A stretch of 64,000 nt of DNA from Rhizobium sp. ACO-34A (GCA_002600635.1 CP021371.1:1863001-1927000); one strand, 5' to 3'. Positions 29,843-39,362 are shown, numbered from the stretch's first letter. Program-made: numbers and translations. Notes: a model not told the origin generated them from the sequence alone.

Positions 29843-29929
29843 ATGACTGAAATTCTTCGTGATGTCGCCGCATTCGCCTCCATTACCATGTTCGTTGCCA
29901 GCGTATCGGTGCTACTGCTGGCGCTGTGA
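29843..29929 (+). CDS. SOS-regulated single-span membrane microprotein (28 aa), SidA-like by position and design
   Basis: ATG at 29843 with AAGGAGAGAG upstream at ideal spacing; TGA at 29927-29929. The N-terminus MTEILRDVAAF is short and charged, and the rest (ITMFVASVSVLLLAL) is one hydrophobic helix reaching the C-terminus. Its size and topology match SOS-induced membrane inhibitors of division such as Caulobacter SidA (29 aa), and a LexA box lies in its promoter. I see no sequence proof of homology to SidA, so the function is inferred. dnaE starts 56 bases later with no terminator between. The gene is too short for usual ORF callers. Confidence 0.7.
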   Translation: MTEILRDVAAFASITMFVASVSVLLLAL

Positions 29930-29985
29930 CGTCAATCGCATTTCTGTAGAGATCATCTCGGCCTAGCCGATGCGGTCTGGACTTC

Positions 29986-32900
29986 ATGGCTCGGTCGGTC
30001 GAAAATCGGTTCGAGTCTTTGGAAGTTGGAGATTGTACGGGAATGGGTGATATGGCCGCTGCGGAAGCCGGATCGGGTGCCTTTGAGGGAGGTCCGGGCT
30101 TTGTTCATCTGAGGATGCACTCGGCCTATTCACTGCTTGAAGGCGCATTGCCGCTCAAGAAGATCCTGAGCAAGGCCGTTTCCGACAATCAGCCGGCCAT
30201 TGCGATCACGGACACCAATAATCTGTTCGTGGCGCTTGAGTTTTCGCAGAAAGCCATCGGGGACGGCATTCAGCCGATCATCGGCTGCCAGATGTCGATC
30301 GATATGGAAGACGCCGAGGGCGAGAAGCGCCCGGGGCAGGTTGCCGCTTATCCTGCCCTCGTCCTGCTTGCAGCCGATAATGAGGGCGCCGAGCGTCTCG
30401 TCGATCTCGTAAGCCGTGCCTATCTCGGCGGGGATTCGAGCCAGGCGGTGCATATCAGCATGTCGTGGCTGGAGGAGCGGGGCACGGATGGCTTGATTGC
30501 CCTGACGGGCGCATCCAAGGGGCCGGTGGACCAGTCGCTCAAGGAAGGGCATCGCCCCCAGGCGGAAGCCCGTCTTTCGACGCTGAAGCGCCTGTTCGGA
30601 GATCGTCTCTATGTCGAGTTGCAGCGCCATGGCGAGTATGATCGGGCGCATGAACGCCGCATGGTTTCGCTTGCCTATGACCACGATCTCCCGCTGGTCG
30701 CGACCAACGAGGCCTTCTTTCCGACCAAGGCCGATTACGAGGCCCATGACGCCCTGATGGCGGTTGCGCATAACGCGATCGTCTCGGATGACAGCCGTTT
30801 CCGCTTGACCCCGGATCATTATCTCAAGAGCCGCAAGGAGATGTGCGAGCTTTTCGCCGATCTTCCGGAGGCTCTGGAAAACACGATCGAGATCGCGAAG
30901 CGCTGCTCGTTCATCGTCGATACCCGCGCGCCTATCCTGCCGCGTTTCGCCGGCGTCGGCTCCAATCCGGAGGAGGCGGAGAGGGCCGAAGCCGAGGAGA
31001 TGCGCCGCCAGGCGGTCGAAGGCCTCGACCGGCGATTGGCGGCCCTCGGTATGGCTGAGGGGTTCGAGGAGAAAGACTATCGTGAGCGTCTTGAGTTCGA
31101 GCTTTCGATCATCGAGCGCATGAAGTTCCCGGGTTACTTCCTGATCGTTGCGGACTTCATCAAGTGGGCCAAGCAGCATGACATTCCCGTCGGTCCCGGA
31201 CGTGGTTCGGGTGCAGGTTCGCTGGTTGCCTATGCGCTCACCATTACCGACGTCGATCCGCTGCGCTTTTCTCTGCTGTTCGAACGCTTCCTCAATCCGG
31301 AACGCGTCTCGATGCCCGACTTCGACATCGACTTCTGCCAGGACCGCCGCGAAGAGGTGATCCGCTATGTGCAGCAGAAATACGGGCGCGAGCAGGTGGC
31401 GCAGATCATCACTTTCGGTTCGCTGCAGGCGCGTGCGGCCTTGCGCGACGTCGGCCGTGTGCTCGAAATGCCCTATGGTCAGGTCGACAAGATCTGCAAA
31501 CTGGTGCCGAACAATCCGGCGAACCCGACACCGCTTTCCAAGGCGATCGAGGAAGAGCCGAAGCTGCAGGAAGCTGCGGAGGAGGAGCCGGTGGTGGCTC
31601 GGCTTCTTGACATAGCCCAGAAGATCGAGGGTCTCTATCGCCACGCCTCGACTCACGCTGCCGGTATCGTGATCGGCGACCGCCCGTTGTCGAAGCTCGT
31701 GCCGATGTATCGCGATCCGCGTTCCGACATGCCGGTCACCCAGTTCAACATGAAGTGGGTCGAGCAGGCGGGCCTCGTCAAGTTCGACTTTCTTGGCCTC
31801 AAGACCCTGACGGTCTTGAAAACCGCGGTCGATTTCGTTCGCCGTCTCGGCGTCGAGATCGATCTCTCGGCAATCCCGCTTGACGACAAGAAGACCTACG
31901 AGATGCTGTCGCGTGGCGAGACGGTTGGCGTGTTCCAGGTGGAAAGTGCTGGCATGCGCAAGGCGCTGATCGGCATGAAGCCTGACTGCATCGAGGACAT
32001 TATCGCGCTCGTGGCGCTCTATCGTCCCGGTCCGATGGAAAATATCCCGGTCTACAACGCGCGCAAGCACGGCGAGGAGGAGATCGAGTCGGTCCATCCG
32101 ACCATCGATTACCTGCTCAAGGAAACCCAGGGCGTTATCGTTTACCAGGAACAGGTCATGCAGATTGCGCAGGTATTGTCGGGCTATTCGCTCGGCGAAG
32201 CCGACCTGCTGCGCCGCGCCATGGGTAAGAAGATCAAGGAGGAGATGGACAAGCAGCGCGCCCGTTTCGTCGATGGCGCCGTCAAGAACGGCGTGTCGAA
32301 GAACCAGGCGGATGTCATCTTCGACCTCCTGGCCAAGTTCGCGAACTACGGCTTCAACAAGTCGCATGCGGCCGCCTACGCCATCGTGTCTTACCAGACG
32401 GCCTATCTCAAGGCGCATTATCCGGTGGAATTCCTCGCCGCGACCATGACCTACGATATGGCCAACAGCGAGAAGCTGAACGACTTCCGGCAGGATGCCG
32501 GTCGTCTTGGTATCGCTGTCATTCCGCCGTCGGTTCAGACCTCCTATCGCCGTTTCGAGGTGGGTGAGGACCGCATCTATTACGCTCTGGCGGCCATCAA
32601 GGGTGTCGGCGATTCCGCCGCCGAGCACATCGCCGAAGTCAGGGGCGACAAGCCCTTCGCTTCCCTTGAGGATTTCTGCCTTCGCATCGATCCCAAGCAG
32701 ATCAACCGCCGTGTTTTCGAAAGCCTGATTTCGGCTGGAGCTTTCGATTGCTTCGGGCATGACCGCGCCGAACTGGTCAACGGCCTTGACCGTGTCTTGG
32801 GTTACGCGCAGCGTGCTCAGGAAAACGCAGTCAGCGGACAGTCCGACATGTTCGGCTCGGGTGGGGCGAGCGGGCCCGAAAAGATCGCTTTCCCGGCTTA

Positions 32901-33534
32901 CAACGCCTGGCTTCCGTCGGAAAAGCTGCTGCGCGAATTCCAGGTGCTGGGCTTCTACCTGACCGCCCATCCGCTCGATTCCTATCGTTCGCTGCTGGAA
33001 AAGATGCGCGTGCAGACCTTCGCCGATTTCTCGCAGTCTGTGCGGCAAGGGGCGACCGCGGGACGTCTTGCGGGCACGGTAACGTCCCGTCAGGAACGCA
33101 AGACCCGCACCGGCAACAAGATGGGTATCGTAACCCTGTCGGATTCCTCCGGTCAGTATGAAGCCGTACTGTTCTCCGAAGGACTGAACCAGTATCGCGA
33201 TCTGCTCGAAGCCGGAAAGTCGCTGGTGATCACCGTTCAGGCGGATGAGCGCCCGGAGGGTATCGGCCTGCGCATCCAGACGGCACAGTCGCTGGAGGAG
33301 AAGTCGGTGCAGATGCAGAAGGCGCTGCGCGTCTATGTGCGTGACAGCGGCCCGCTGAGAACGGTCGCTGCGCATCTCAATACGCGTGGTGACGGTCTCG
33401 TCTCGTTCATCGTCATCAAGGAAGACGGCAAGCGGGAAATCGAGGTCGAGCTCACGGAGAAATACCGGATATCACCGGAAATCGCGGCGGCCATGCGAGC
33501 CGCTCCGGGCGTGGTGGATGTCGAACTGGTGTGA
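29986..33534 (+). CDS. dnaE: DNA polymerase III alpha subunit
   Basis: The replicative polymerase, up to 1182 residues. The start is uncertain: ATG at 29986 gives a 19-residue low-conservation leader, while ATG 30043 or 30052 lies closer to the PHP domain (FVHLRMHSAYSLLEGALPLKK). The catalytic core shows PGRGSGAGSLVAYALTITDVDP and the aspartate motif PDFDIDFCQDRREEVI; the tandem HhH, the OB domain (GTVTSRQERKTRTGNKMG) and a C-terminal tail follow. It belongs to the DnaE1 class, not the SOS ImuC/DnaE2 class, judging from length and the intact PHP and C-terminal regions. It may receive some transcription from the LexA-controlled promoter upstream. Confidence 0.95.
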   Translation: MARSVENRFESLEVGDCTGMGDMAAAEAGSGAFEGGPGFVHLRMHSAYSLLEGALPLKKILSKAVSDNQPAIAITDTNNLFVALEFSQKAIGDGIQPIIGCQMSIDMEDAEGEKRPGQVAAYPALVLLAADNEGAERLVDLVSRAYLGGDSSQAVHISMSWLEERGTDGLIALTGASKGPVDQSLKEGHRPQAEARLSTLKRLFGDRLYVELQRHGEYDRAHERRMVSLAYDHDLPLVATNEAFFPTKADYEAHDALMAVAHNAIVSDDSRFRLTPDHYLKSRKEMCELFADLPEALENTIEIAKRCSFIVDTRAPILPRFAGVGSNPEEAERAEAEEMRRQAVEGLDRRLAALGMAEGFEEKDYRERLEFELSIIERMKFPGYFLIVADFIKWAKQHDIPVGPGRGSGAGSLVAYALTITDVDPLRFSLLFERFLNPERVSMPDFDIDFCQDRREEVIRYVQQKYGREQVAQIITFGSLQARAALRDVGRVLEMPYGQVDKICKLVPNNPANPTPLSKAIEEEPKLQEAAEEEPVVARLLDIAQKIEGLYRHASTHAAGIVIGDRPLSKLVPMYRDPRSDMPVTQFNMKWVEQAGLVKFDFLGLKTLTVLKTAVDFVRRLGVEIDLSAIPLDDKKTYEMLSRGETVGVFQVESAGMRKALIGMKPDCIEDIIALVALYRPGPMENIPVYNARKHGEEEIESVHPTIDYLLKETQGVIVYQEQVMQIAQVLSGYSLGEADLLRRAMGKKIKEEMDKQRARFVDGAVKNGVSKNQADVIFDLLAKFANYGFNKSHAAAYAIVSYQTAYLKAHYPVEFLAATMTYDMANSEKLNDFRQDAGRLGIAVIPPSVQTSYRRFEVGEDRIYYALAAIKGVGDSAAEHIAEVRGDKPFASLEDFCLRIDPKQINRRVFESLISAGAFDCFGHDRAELVNGLDRVLGYAQRAQENAVSGQSDMFGSGGASGPEKIAFPAYNAWLPSEKLLREFQVLGFYLTAHPLDSYRSLLEKMRVQTFADFSQSVRQGATAGRLAGTVTSRQERKTRTGNKMGIVTLSDSSGQYEAVLFSEGLNQYRDLLEAGKSLVITVQADERPEGIGLRIQTAQSLEEKSVQMQKALRVYVRDSGPLRTVAAHLNTRGDGLVSFIVIKEDGKREIEVELTEKYRISPEIAAAMRAAPGVVDVELV

Positions 33535-33582
33535 TTGGCTCGGAACGGGCGGATAACCCGTCAAGCTGAGATCAGGTTTGTT

Positions 33583-33605
33583 GATGCCGGCTGTCGGTCG
33601 GCATC
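33583..33605 (+). terminator. Possible terminator hairpin after dnaE
   Basis: GATGCCG (33583-33589) pairs with CGGCATC (33599-33605), a 7-bp perfect stem with a 9-base loop. No T-run follows, so intrinsic termination is weak at best. Confidence 0.3.
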
Positions 33606-33660
33606 TGTCATGAGCCTCCGATGGTGCCGACAGGCTGCGAACTTGCCGGCACTTTTCGCA

Positions 33661-33756
33661 TTAGAGCGTCCTTTGTGCGTCCATTTGGACGCACAAAGGA
33701 CGCTCTAACATCTTGAATCTATGTATCGAGCTTTCCGAAAATCGATTCCGATTTTC
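33661..33756. repeat. Rhizobial palindromic intergenic element
   Basis: 33661-33682 and 33687-33708 form a perfect 22-bp inverted repeat around an ATTT loop; the arms begin TTAGAGCGTCCTTTGTGCG. A second inverted repeat, GAAAATCG-ATTC-CGATTTTC, follows at 33737-33756. This two-part layout resembles the mosaic palindromic elements scattered between genes in Rhizobiaceae. It lies between the converging dnaE and L,D-transpeptidase genes and could act as a terminator or RNA-stabilising structure for either. Confidence 0.75.
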
Positions 33757-33767
33757 AGGCCGATGCT

Positions 33768-35015
33768 TCAGCCTTTCCGTGACCGGTTGGTAAGCGTGAT
33801 GAAGTCGGTGCCTTCACCGGTTTCCGTGCTGATGCCATTGTCGGAAATCGTGATCGAGCTGCCTTTGCTCAACATTCCCTCGATGCGATGGCGAATGTCT
33901 TCCGGGATCTGGATACGGTCGAGCGCACTGGCAGCATCGTGAACGGCGGGGTTGCCGGCCGGCTCCGTAATCCCGAGGCGCTTCATCATCTTCGGCGGCA
34001 GATCGTTTTCCAGCGTCACAGCAAGCCATTCGGCCTTGCCCGAAAGCCGGCTGACATCGGTCGCCTCGATGAAATGCGTACCGAGTGCCATTTCCGGATT
34101 GGAAATGCCGATAGGGGCCTCGAAGACCGGTTTGAAATCCTGCCGGACCATGATCTGGCCGCGCGGCGGCTCACCGCGGCCGGCGCTCTTGTAAAGCGCC
34201 TCAATGAATTCCGGCGTGACCAGTTCGCCCTTGGTGGAAAGGCCTTTCCAGCGCTTGAAGCCGTTGACGGCAGAGATGGTCAGAGCACCGATATGGCCAT
34301 CGGGTACGCCTGCGTCGAAGCCAAGCTCTGCCAGCACCTGCTGTGCATCGAGAACGGTTTCGCGCATGCCACGGCGCGTGATGAGAATCCGGAGCGGCGA
34401 TGGCTCATCCAGCAGGACTTTGGCGGAAGCACCGGCCTTGGGCATGACATCGACCATCGCCACCTGAACGGGCTTGAACGAGGCGTCGATCGTTGTCGGC
34501 CGCAATTGGGCATCGGAAAGCAGCATGCCATCAGGCGCAGGGATGCGCGGCGAAAACAGCGTGCGGTGACTGATGCTCATCGGACGGACGGGATCGTCCG
34601 TAATGATCACATGCGCACCGCGTTCGGTCATGGAAAACAGCGCCTTGGCAAAGTCGCCCGGCAGGCGCACGCAGCCATGAGAGGCCGGGTAATTCGGCAC
34701 GCTGTTTGATTCATGAAGGGCGACACCCGACCATGTAATCCGCTGCATCCAGGGCATGGGCGCATTCGAATAGAGATTGGACTCGTGATATTTGCGCTTT
34801 TCGAGGATCGAGAAGATGCCGGAAGGGGTCGTGTGTCCCTGTTTGCCTGTCGAGACCTTCGAAGTCGCCACGATCTGCTCGCCGTCGTAGACGACGAGCG
34901 ACTGGTCGGTCTTGGAGACGAAGATCTGAAGGGTGCCGCCATTGCCTGCAAGGGCAGGGGAAGTGAGGGCGGTCGCAGAAAGAAGGCCGATGGAAACGGC
35001 AAGGGACTTGAACAT
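33768..35015 (-). CDS. L,D-transpeptidase (YkuD) with signal peptide
   Basis: 415 residues from the ATG at 35015; an ATG five codons upstream (35030) is also possible. The signal peptide is MFKSLAVSIGLLSATAL ending SPALAG. The YkuD domain spans about 27-160 with H101 and the active-site motif S112-H-G-C115-V-R in NYPASHGCVRLPG. It forms 3-3 peptidoglycan cross-links or attaches proteins to the wall, and is periplasmic. A second region (about 225-300) with VLAELGFDAGVPDGHIGALTISAVNGFKRW is a peptidoglycan-binding-like repeat. Such enzymes are abundant in Rhizobiales, which rely on L,D-cross-links for polar growth. Confidence 0.88.
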   Translation of the reverse strand: MFKSLAVSIGLLSATALTSPALAGNGGTLQIFVSKTDQSLVVYDGEQIVATSKVSTGKQGHTTPSGIFSILEKRKYHESNLYSNAPMPWMQRITWSGVALHESNSVPNYPASHGCVRLPGDFAKALFSMTERGAHVIITDDPVRPMSISHRTLFSPRIPAPDGMLLSDAQLRPTTIDASFKPVQVAMVDVMPKAGASAKVLLDEPSPLRILITRRGMRETVLDAQQVLAELGFDAGVPDGHIGALTISAVNGFKRWKGLSTKGELVTPEFIEALYKSAGRGEPPRGQIMVRQDFKPVFEAPIGISNPEMALGTHFIEATDVSRLSGKAEWLAVTLENDLPPKMMKRLGITEPAGNPAVHDAASALDRIQIPEDIRHRIEGMLSKGSSITISDNGISTETGEGTDFITLTNRSRKG

Positions 35016-35173
35016 ACTAAACGATCCCATACGCAATACAGATACCGCTAAAATAGTTGCCGAAGTTTAAGGAAAGTTTGAAGGGGCTCGGCTTATCACA
35101 ACCTTGTGTTTGATGAGCCCAACCAGCCGGCCTTCTGCAAGCCGTATCGCGGAACATGTCCAGGAGGTCGATC

Positions 35174-35947
35174 TCAGGCGGTCTTTCTGCGTCGGTTGCC
35201 TGCGGAAAGAAGCTGGGGGCTTGCGAGCGCAAGGAGAAGGGCAGCAAGCGGCATGCAGAAGCCGTAGCCGAAATGCTTGAATCCGAGAGCACCGACGAGG
35301 CCACCGAGCAGGAACATGCCGACGACGCGCAGAAGGATCCGCAGCTTGCGCATATCCGGCTGCACGGGCGGCCGTAAGGATTGCCGGTCGAACAGCCGGT
35401 AGACGAGCTTGCCGAGCTCGATGCCGATATCGGTCACCATGCCCGTCATGTGGGTGGTGCGGATGCGCGCGCCGGAGATCTTGGTGATCGTCGCATTCTG
35501 CAGACCCATGATGAAGCAGAGCAGGGCTGCCACCCACACGCCTGCCTGCGGGATATGGCTGATGACCGAACCGATGGCTCCGAAATTCAGCAGCAGCACC
35601 GCCTCGAGCGCAATGGGGTAGGCATATTGCTTGCGGCGGGCGTTCCGGCGGCCCCAGTTGATCAGGATTGCCGAACTGCCAGCACCCGCGGTGAAGCTCA
35701 TGAGCATCATCAATCCGACCCCGACCAGCGTGAACAGGCCGAGCGCGAGATTGTCGGCGACCGATGATATGACGCCCGACATATGCGAGGTATATTGCCC
35801 GATTGCGAGAAAGCCGCCGGCATTGGTGGCGCCTGCGACAAAAGCCAGCAGTGCCCCGAGGAGAAGGTCGTTCGGTCCCGTGCGGGCATGGGCGGCAACG
35901 GTTCGGAAAATGCGAAACTGCGGATGGCGATGCAGGGGCTGGTTCAT
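35174..35947 (-). CDS. YoaK/DUF1275 family membrane protein
   Basis: A 257-residue integral membrane protein with about six transmembrane segments. The family start is recognisable: LLLGALLAFVAGATNAGGFLAIGQYTSHMSGV, where GxxxA(T/S)NA and the TxxMSG motif are typical of DUF1275. Function is unknown; a transporter-like role is often suggested. It is a single gene, divergent from the acetyltransferase-TPR gene. Confidence 0.88.
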   Translation of the reverse strand: MNQPLHRHPQFRIFRTVAAHARTGPNDLLLGALLAFVAGATNAGGFLAIGQYTSHMSGVISSVADNLALGLFTLVGVGLMMLMSFTAGAGSSAILINWGRRNARRKQYAYPIALEAVLLLNFGAIGSVISHIPQAGVWVAALLCFIMGLQNATITKISGARIRTTHMTGMVTDIGIELGKLVYRLFDRQSLRPPVQPDMRKLRILLRVVGMFLLGGLVGALGFKHFGYGFCMPLAALLLALASPQLLSAGNRRRKTA

Positions 35948-36238
35948 GGGATCAGTTTGCCGACTCAGGCGTGTCGATGAAACGGGTGGAGGATGACCTC
36001 CACGATATACGACGAGGGCCTTTGCGCGAAATTCAAGTTTTGACCTTTGTCGTGTCGTACCGTTGTGAACCCAAGCGGCGTAAGCGTTGACTGCTACGGA
36101 AATCGTTCGGGTAATTGGCAGTTCCGATAGGTAACTTCGCGTTATGCTGATGGAGTAGTGGCCGACGGTTGCTCCCGCTTGCTGTATAATCCGTCACATG
36201 CAATCCTCTACCGGCAGGCGTCGAGGGGGAGCGATGGC

Positions 36239-37981
36239 ATGCAGGTTGAGGTGATCGATACAGCGTCCGGCTTCGAGGACGTCAGGGACGCGTGGGATGC
36301 GCTGTTCGCGGGCGATCCCGATGCGCATTGTTTCCTGTCATGGATCTGGATGGCGCACTGGTTTGAGCGTGCTGGTGCATGGAGCGTGCTTGCGATCAGG
36401 GATGAGACGGATGGACGCCATCTCGCGTTTCTTCCGCTTCGCCGTCGCACGGATTTTTCCGAAGAATTGGGCTTTTCCACCAGCCTCCTTATGGGTGGGT
36501 CCTATTTCGCTGTTTACACGGGTTTTCTCTGCGATCCGCAGCACGAGGATACCGCGATCCCGGTTTTGGCAGAGGCCTTGTGTCTCTCGCCGTGGCGGCA
36601 GCTTGATTTCCATGATGTTTTCATGTCTTCGCGACGCATGGAATTGTTGTTCCGACATCTGCAGCGGAAGGGATACACGATCGACAAGGTCGCTCGCCCG
36701 CGACATGTCACGGAAAATGGCGACCGCATCGATCACGATATCTATGCCTGTGTCGATCTTCCGCAGGATTTCGAAACCTATCTCGTGACCTCGCTTGGCA
36801 GTCGCACGCGCCAGGATGTCCGGCGTGCGCTCCGGGATCTCGACGATCCGGTCAATGATCTGCGCGTGACGGAGGCGAATGCCGACACGATCGATACTCA
36901 CCTCGCGTTCTTCTACGATCTCTGGGGCAGGCAGTGGCTGGCCGGCCAGCCGAAATATGCAGCCTGGCTTCTGGAATGTGCACGTTACATGCTGCCGAAT
37001 TGCTTTCGCGCCGGAGTTCTGCGTGTTTTCGCGTTGTGGCAGGGCGACAGGCCGCTGGCCGTCCATATCTATCTCATCGACGAAGCGCGGCGGCAATTCG
37101 TCTGCTTTCTGGTGAGCCGGGATCTGTCGTTTCGGAAACCCTCTCCCGGTCTGCTGCTGCACGCCTGCGTCATCCGGCAGGCGATCTTCGAGAGCTTTGC
37201 GTCCTACGATCTCGGCACAGGTGATTTTGCCTACAAATTCAGGCTGGGAGCGGGACGACGCACCATCGAGCGGTTCCGCATCCTCGCACCTGTGAGCGAT
37301 GATCTTGAGCGAGTGCTGGACGACGCAAGCTTGCCCGCTGTCCAAAAGCGGGTGGAGACGTTCCTCCGGTCGGGCGAAGTCGCAAGGGCGGAGTTGGGCT
37401 TGCGGCAAGCAGCTCAGCGATGGCCAGCCGAGCCGGTATTCAGGGAGCAGGCGGAGCGGTTGGAGGCGCTGAAACGCCACGCCGGTGATTTTGCAAATGC
37501 CTCGGCCCGGCACCGTGCAGGCCATCTCGACGCGGCCGAGCGTGAGTATCGCAATATCCTCTCGTTGGTTCCCCGACATTTCGGCGCCCTGCATCAGCTC
37601 GGCGTCGTGTGCCTGCAGCGTGGCGAGGCGCATGTCGCGAGGGACTGGATCCGGCAGGCGCTCGATATCCGGCCGGACTCGGCGCCGGCACTCTGCAACT
37701 ATGCCAATGCGCTGATGGCGCTGAAGGATTTTCCGGCCGCGATAAAGACCTACGATCGAGCGCTTTCCATCGATCCCGCCCATGCTGCTTCCCTTTACGG
37801 GCGCGGTGGACTGCTGAAAAGCGTTGGCCGGTTCGATGAGGCGTTACGGGATTTTCGCGCGTTGCTCTCACGCCAGCCATCCCATCCGGGCGCGGCTGCA
37901 GCTTGTGCCGCACTGGAGCAGGTCGTCGCGGCGCAGCGGGGCGAAGAGCCTGGTATGGTTGCCGAGCCGGAGTTTGCGTGA
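36239..37981 (+). CDS. GNAT (BioF2/CelD-like) acetyltransferase fused to TPR repeats
   Basis: 580 residues from the ATG at 36239 (AGGGGAG upstream). Residues ~1-365 form the double GNAT fold of the CelD/BcsL/FemAB-like group, with CFLSWIWMAHWFE near residue 36 and the late motif SPGLLLHACVIRQAIFESFASYDLGTGDFAYKFRLG. Residues ~410-560 hold about three to four TPR units (HLDAAEREYRNILSLVPRHF; HVARDWIRQALDIRPDSA; FPAAIKTYDRALSIDPAHA). The fusion suggests an N-acyltransferase that docks on a partner, perhaps in exopolysaccharide or cell-wall modification. The substrate is unknown. A TATAAT at 36186-36191 lacks a good -35. Confidence 0.8.
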   Translation: MQVEVIDTASGFEDVRDAWDALFAGDPDAHCFLSWIWMAHWFERAGAWSVLAIRDETDGRHLAFLPLRRRTDFSEELGFSTSLLMGGSYFAVYTGFLCDPQHEDTAIPVLAEALCLSPWRQLDFHDVFMSSRRMELLFRHLQRKGYTIDKVARPRHVTENGDRIDHDIYACVDLPQDFETYLVTSLGSRTRQDVRRALRDLDDPVNDLRVTEANADTIDTHLAFFYDLWGRQWLAGQPKYAAWLLECARYMLPNCFRAGVLRVFALWQGDRPLAVHIYLIDEARRQFVCFLVSRDLSFRKPSPGLLLHACVIRQAIFESFASYDLGTGDFAYKFRLGAGRRTIERFRILAPVSDDLERVLDDASLPAVQKRVETFLRSGEVARAELGLRQAAQRWPAEPVFREQAERLEALKRHAGDFANASARHRAGHLDAAEREYRNILSLVPRHFGALHQLGVVCLQRGEAHVARDWIRQALDIRPDSAPALCNYANALMALKDFPAAIKTYDRALSIDPAHAASLYGRGGLLKSVGRFDEALRDFRALLSRQPSHPGAAAACAALEQVVAAQRGEEPGMVAEPEFA

Positions 37982-38068
37982 TCTTAATCCCCGCTTGAAC
38001 CGTTACGGGTCATCTCTCTATCGTGAAGATGACGCAGAGAGAGGGCCGAGGATTACTTACATGCGCGG

Positions 38069-39355
38069 CTACTTGTTTCCGCGGTCGAAAGTATAGCCCG
38101 TCTGCACGGTGCCCTTGCCGAATTTGTCGCGAAGCTTGTCCATCGCAGCTTCGGCCTTGGCGCGCCGGCCCGCCTGTTCGTCGATCAGGTCCGGTGGATC
38201 GGCGGTGGCGGCGCTGGTGAGGTCCGTGACGCCGATGCCGATCAGGCGGTAGCGCGTGCCATCGGTTTCCTTTTCAAGCAGCGAAAGCCCTGTGCGAAAG
38301 ATCCTGTCGGCAAGCTGGGTCGGATCATCAAGCCGGCGGTTGCGCGTGCGTCCCTTGAAGTCGGCGGTCTTCAGCTTCAGCACCACCGTCTGACCGGCGA
38401 TCTCGCTCTTCTTCAGACGCCATGCGACCTTCTCGGACAGTGAGCGCAGATGCACGACGAGGTCGTCATGGCGCCAGATATCCTCGAAGAACGTGGTTTC
38501 GGCAGAAACGCTCTTTGCGGGGTCGTTCAGGTGGACTTCCCGGTCGTCGATACCGCGTGCGAGGCGCGAAAGCCGCTGGCCTATCGTGCCATAGCGGCGC
38601 ATCAGGTCGGTCTCGTCCATTTCCTGCAACTGTCCGATGGTGCGGATGCCGTCCTTCTCCAGCGTGGCGGCAAAGGCCTTGCCGACGCCCCAGATCGTCT
38701 TCACCGGCCTGGGTGCCAGGAAGGAGATGGCTTCCTCTTCGCCGATCACCGAGAACCCCCGCGGCTTCTGCAGGTCGGAGGCGACCTTCGCCAGAAACTT
38801 GCAATAGGAGAGGCCGACCGAAACGGTAATGCCTATTTCCTGCTCGACCTTGCGGGCGAAGCGGGCGAGCACCCGCGCCGGCGGGTCGTGATGCAGCCGC
38901 TCGGTGCCCTTGAGTTCAAGAAAGGCTTCGTCGATCGACAGCGGCTGGACGAGCGGCGTCAGCTCCTCCATCATCGCCCGGATCTGCCGGCCCACGCGGG
39001 CATATTTTTCCATGTCGGGTTTGATGACCACGGCCTGCGGGCAGGCCTCCAGCGCCTTGAACATCGGCATGGCGGAACGTACGCCATGAATGCGGGCGAT
39101 GTAGCAACAGGTCGACACGACGCCGCGCTTGCCTCCGCCCACGATCACAGGCTTGTCCGCTAGTTCCGGATTGTCGCGTTTCTCCACCGAAGCGTAGAAG
39201 GCGTCGCAGTCGATATGGGCGAGCGTCAGTCTGTAGAGTTCGGGATGATAGACGAGTCTCGGACTGCCGCAGGCCTTGCAACGCCTCAATCCCTCCGGCT
39301 GCCCGCGCAGGCAGTCGCGACAAAAGCCCGGAAATTCTGCGTTTTCGGTCGTCAT
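38069..39355 (-). CDS. dinB: DNA polymerase IV with N-terminal zinc-ribbon extension
   Basis: 428 residues from the ATG at 39355. Y-family translesion polymerase: [28 protein letters not shown] (catalytic Asp), SIDEAFLEL (catalytic Asp-Glu), then thumb and little-finger domains. Before the catalytic core, residues 12-29 form a Cys4 motif (C12-x2-C15 and C26-x2-C29), a probable zinc ribbon absent from E. coli Pol IV. An exact LexA box ends 8 bases before the ATG and a good sigma-70 promoter lies behind it, so it is SOS-induced. There is no Shine-Dalgarno; the leader would be very short. Confidence 0.93.
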   Translation of the reverse strand: MTTENAEFPGFCRDCLRGQPEGLRRCKACGSPRLVYHPELYRLTLAHIDCDAFYASVEKRDNPELADKPVIVGGGKRGVVSTCCYIARIHGVRSAMPMFKALEACPQAVVIKPDMEKYARVGRQIRAMMEELTPLVQPLSIDEAFLELKGTERLHHDPPARVLARFARKVEQEIGITVSVGLSYCKFLAKVASDLQKPRGFSVIGEEEAISFLAPRPVKTIWGVGKAFAATLEKDGIRTIGQLQEMDETDLMRRYGTIGQRLSRLARGIDDREVHLNDPAKSVSAETTFFEDIWRHDDLVVHLRSLSEKVAWRLKKSEIAGQTVVLKLKTADFKGRTRNRRLDDPTQLADRIFRTGLSLLEKETDGTRYRLIGIGVTDLTSAATADPPDLIDEQAGRRAKAEAAMDKLRDKFGKGTVQTGYTFDRGNK

Positions 39356-39362
39356 GATTGAG

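Noticed and set aside
29583..29985. Minus-strand 64-codon ORF across the lolD-dnaE gap
   Set aside because: No ribosome site, and it is antisense to the better supported LexA promoter and microprotein gene.
30130..33375. A 1081-codon antisense ORF over dnaE
   Set aside because: Antisense shadow of an intact dnaE gene; no start signals or domains.
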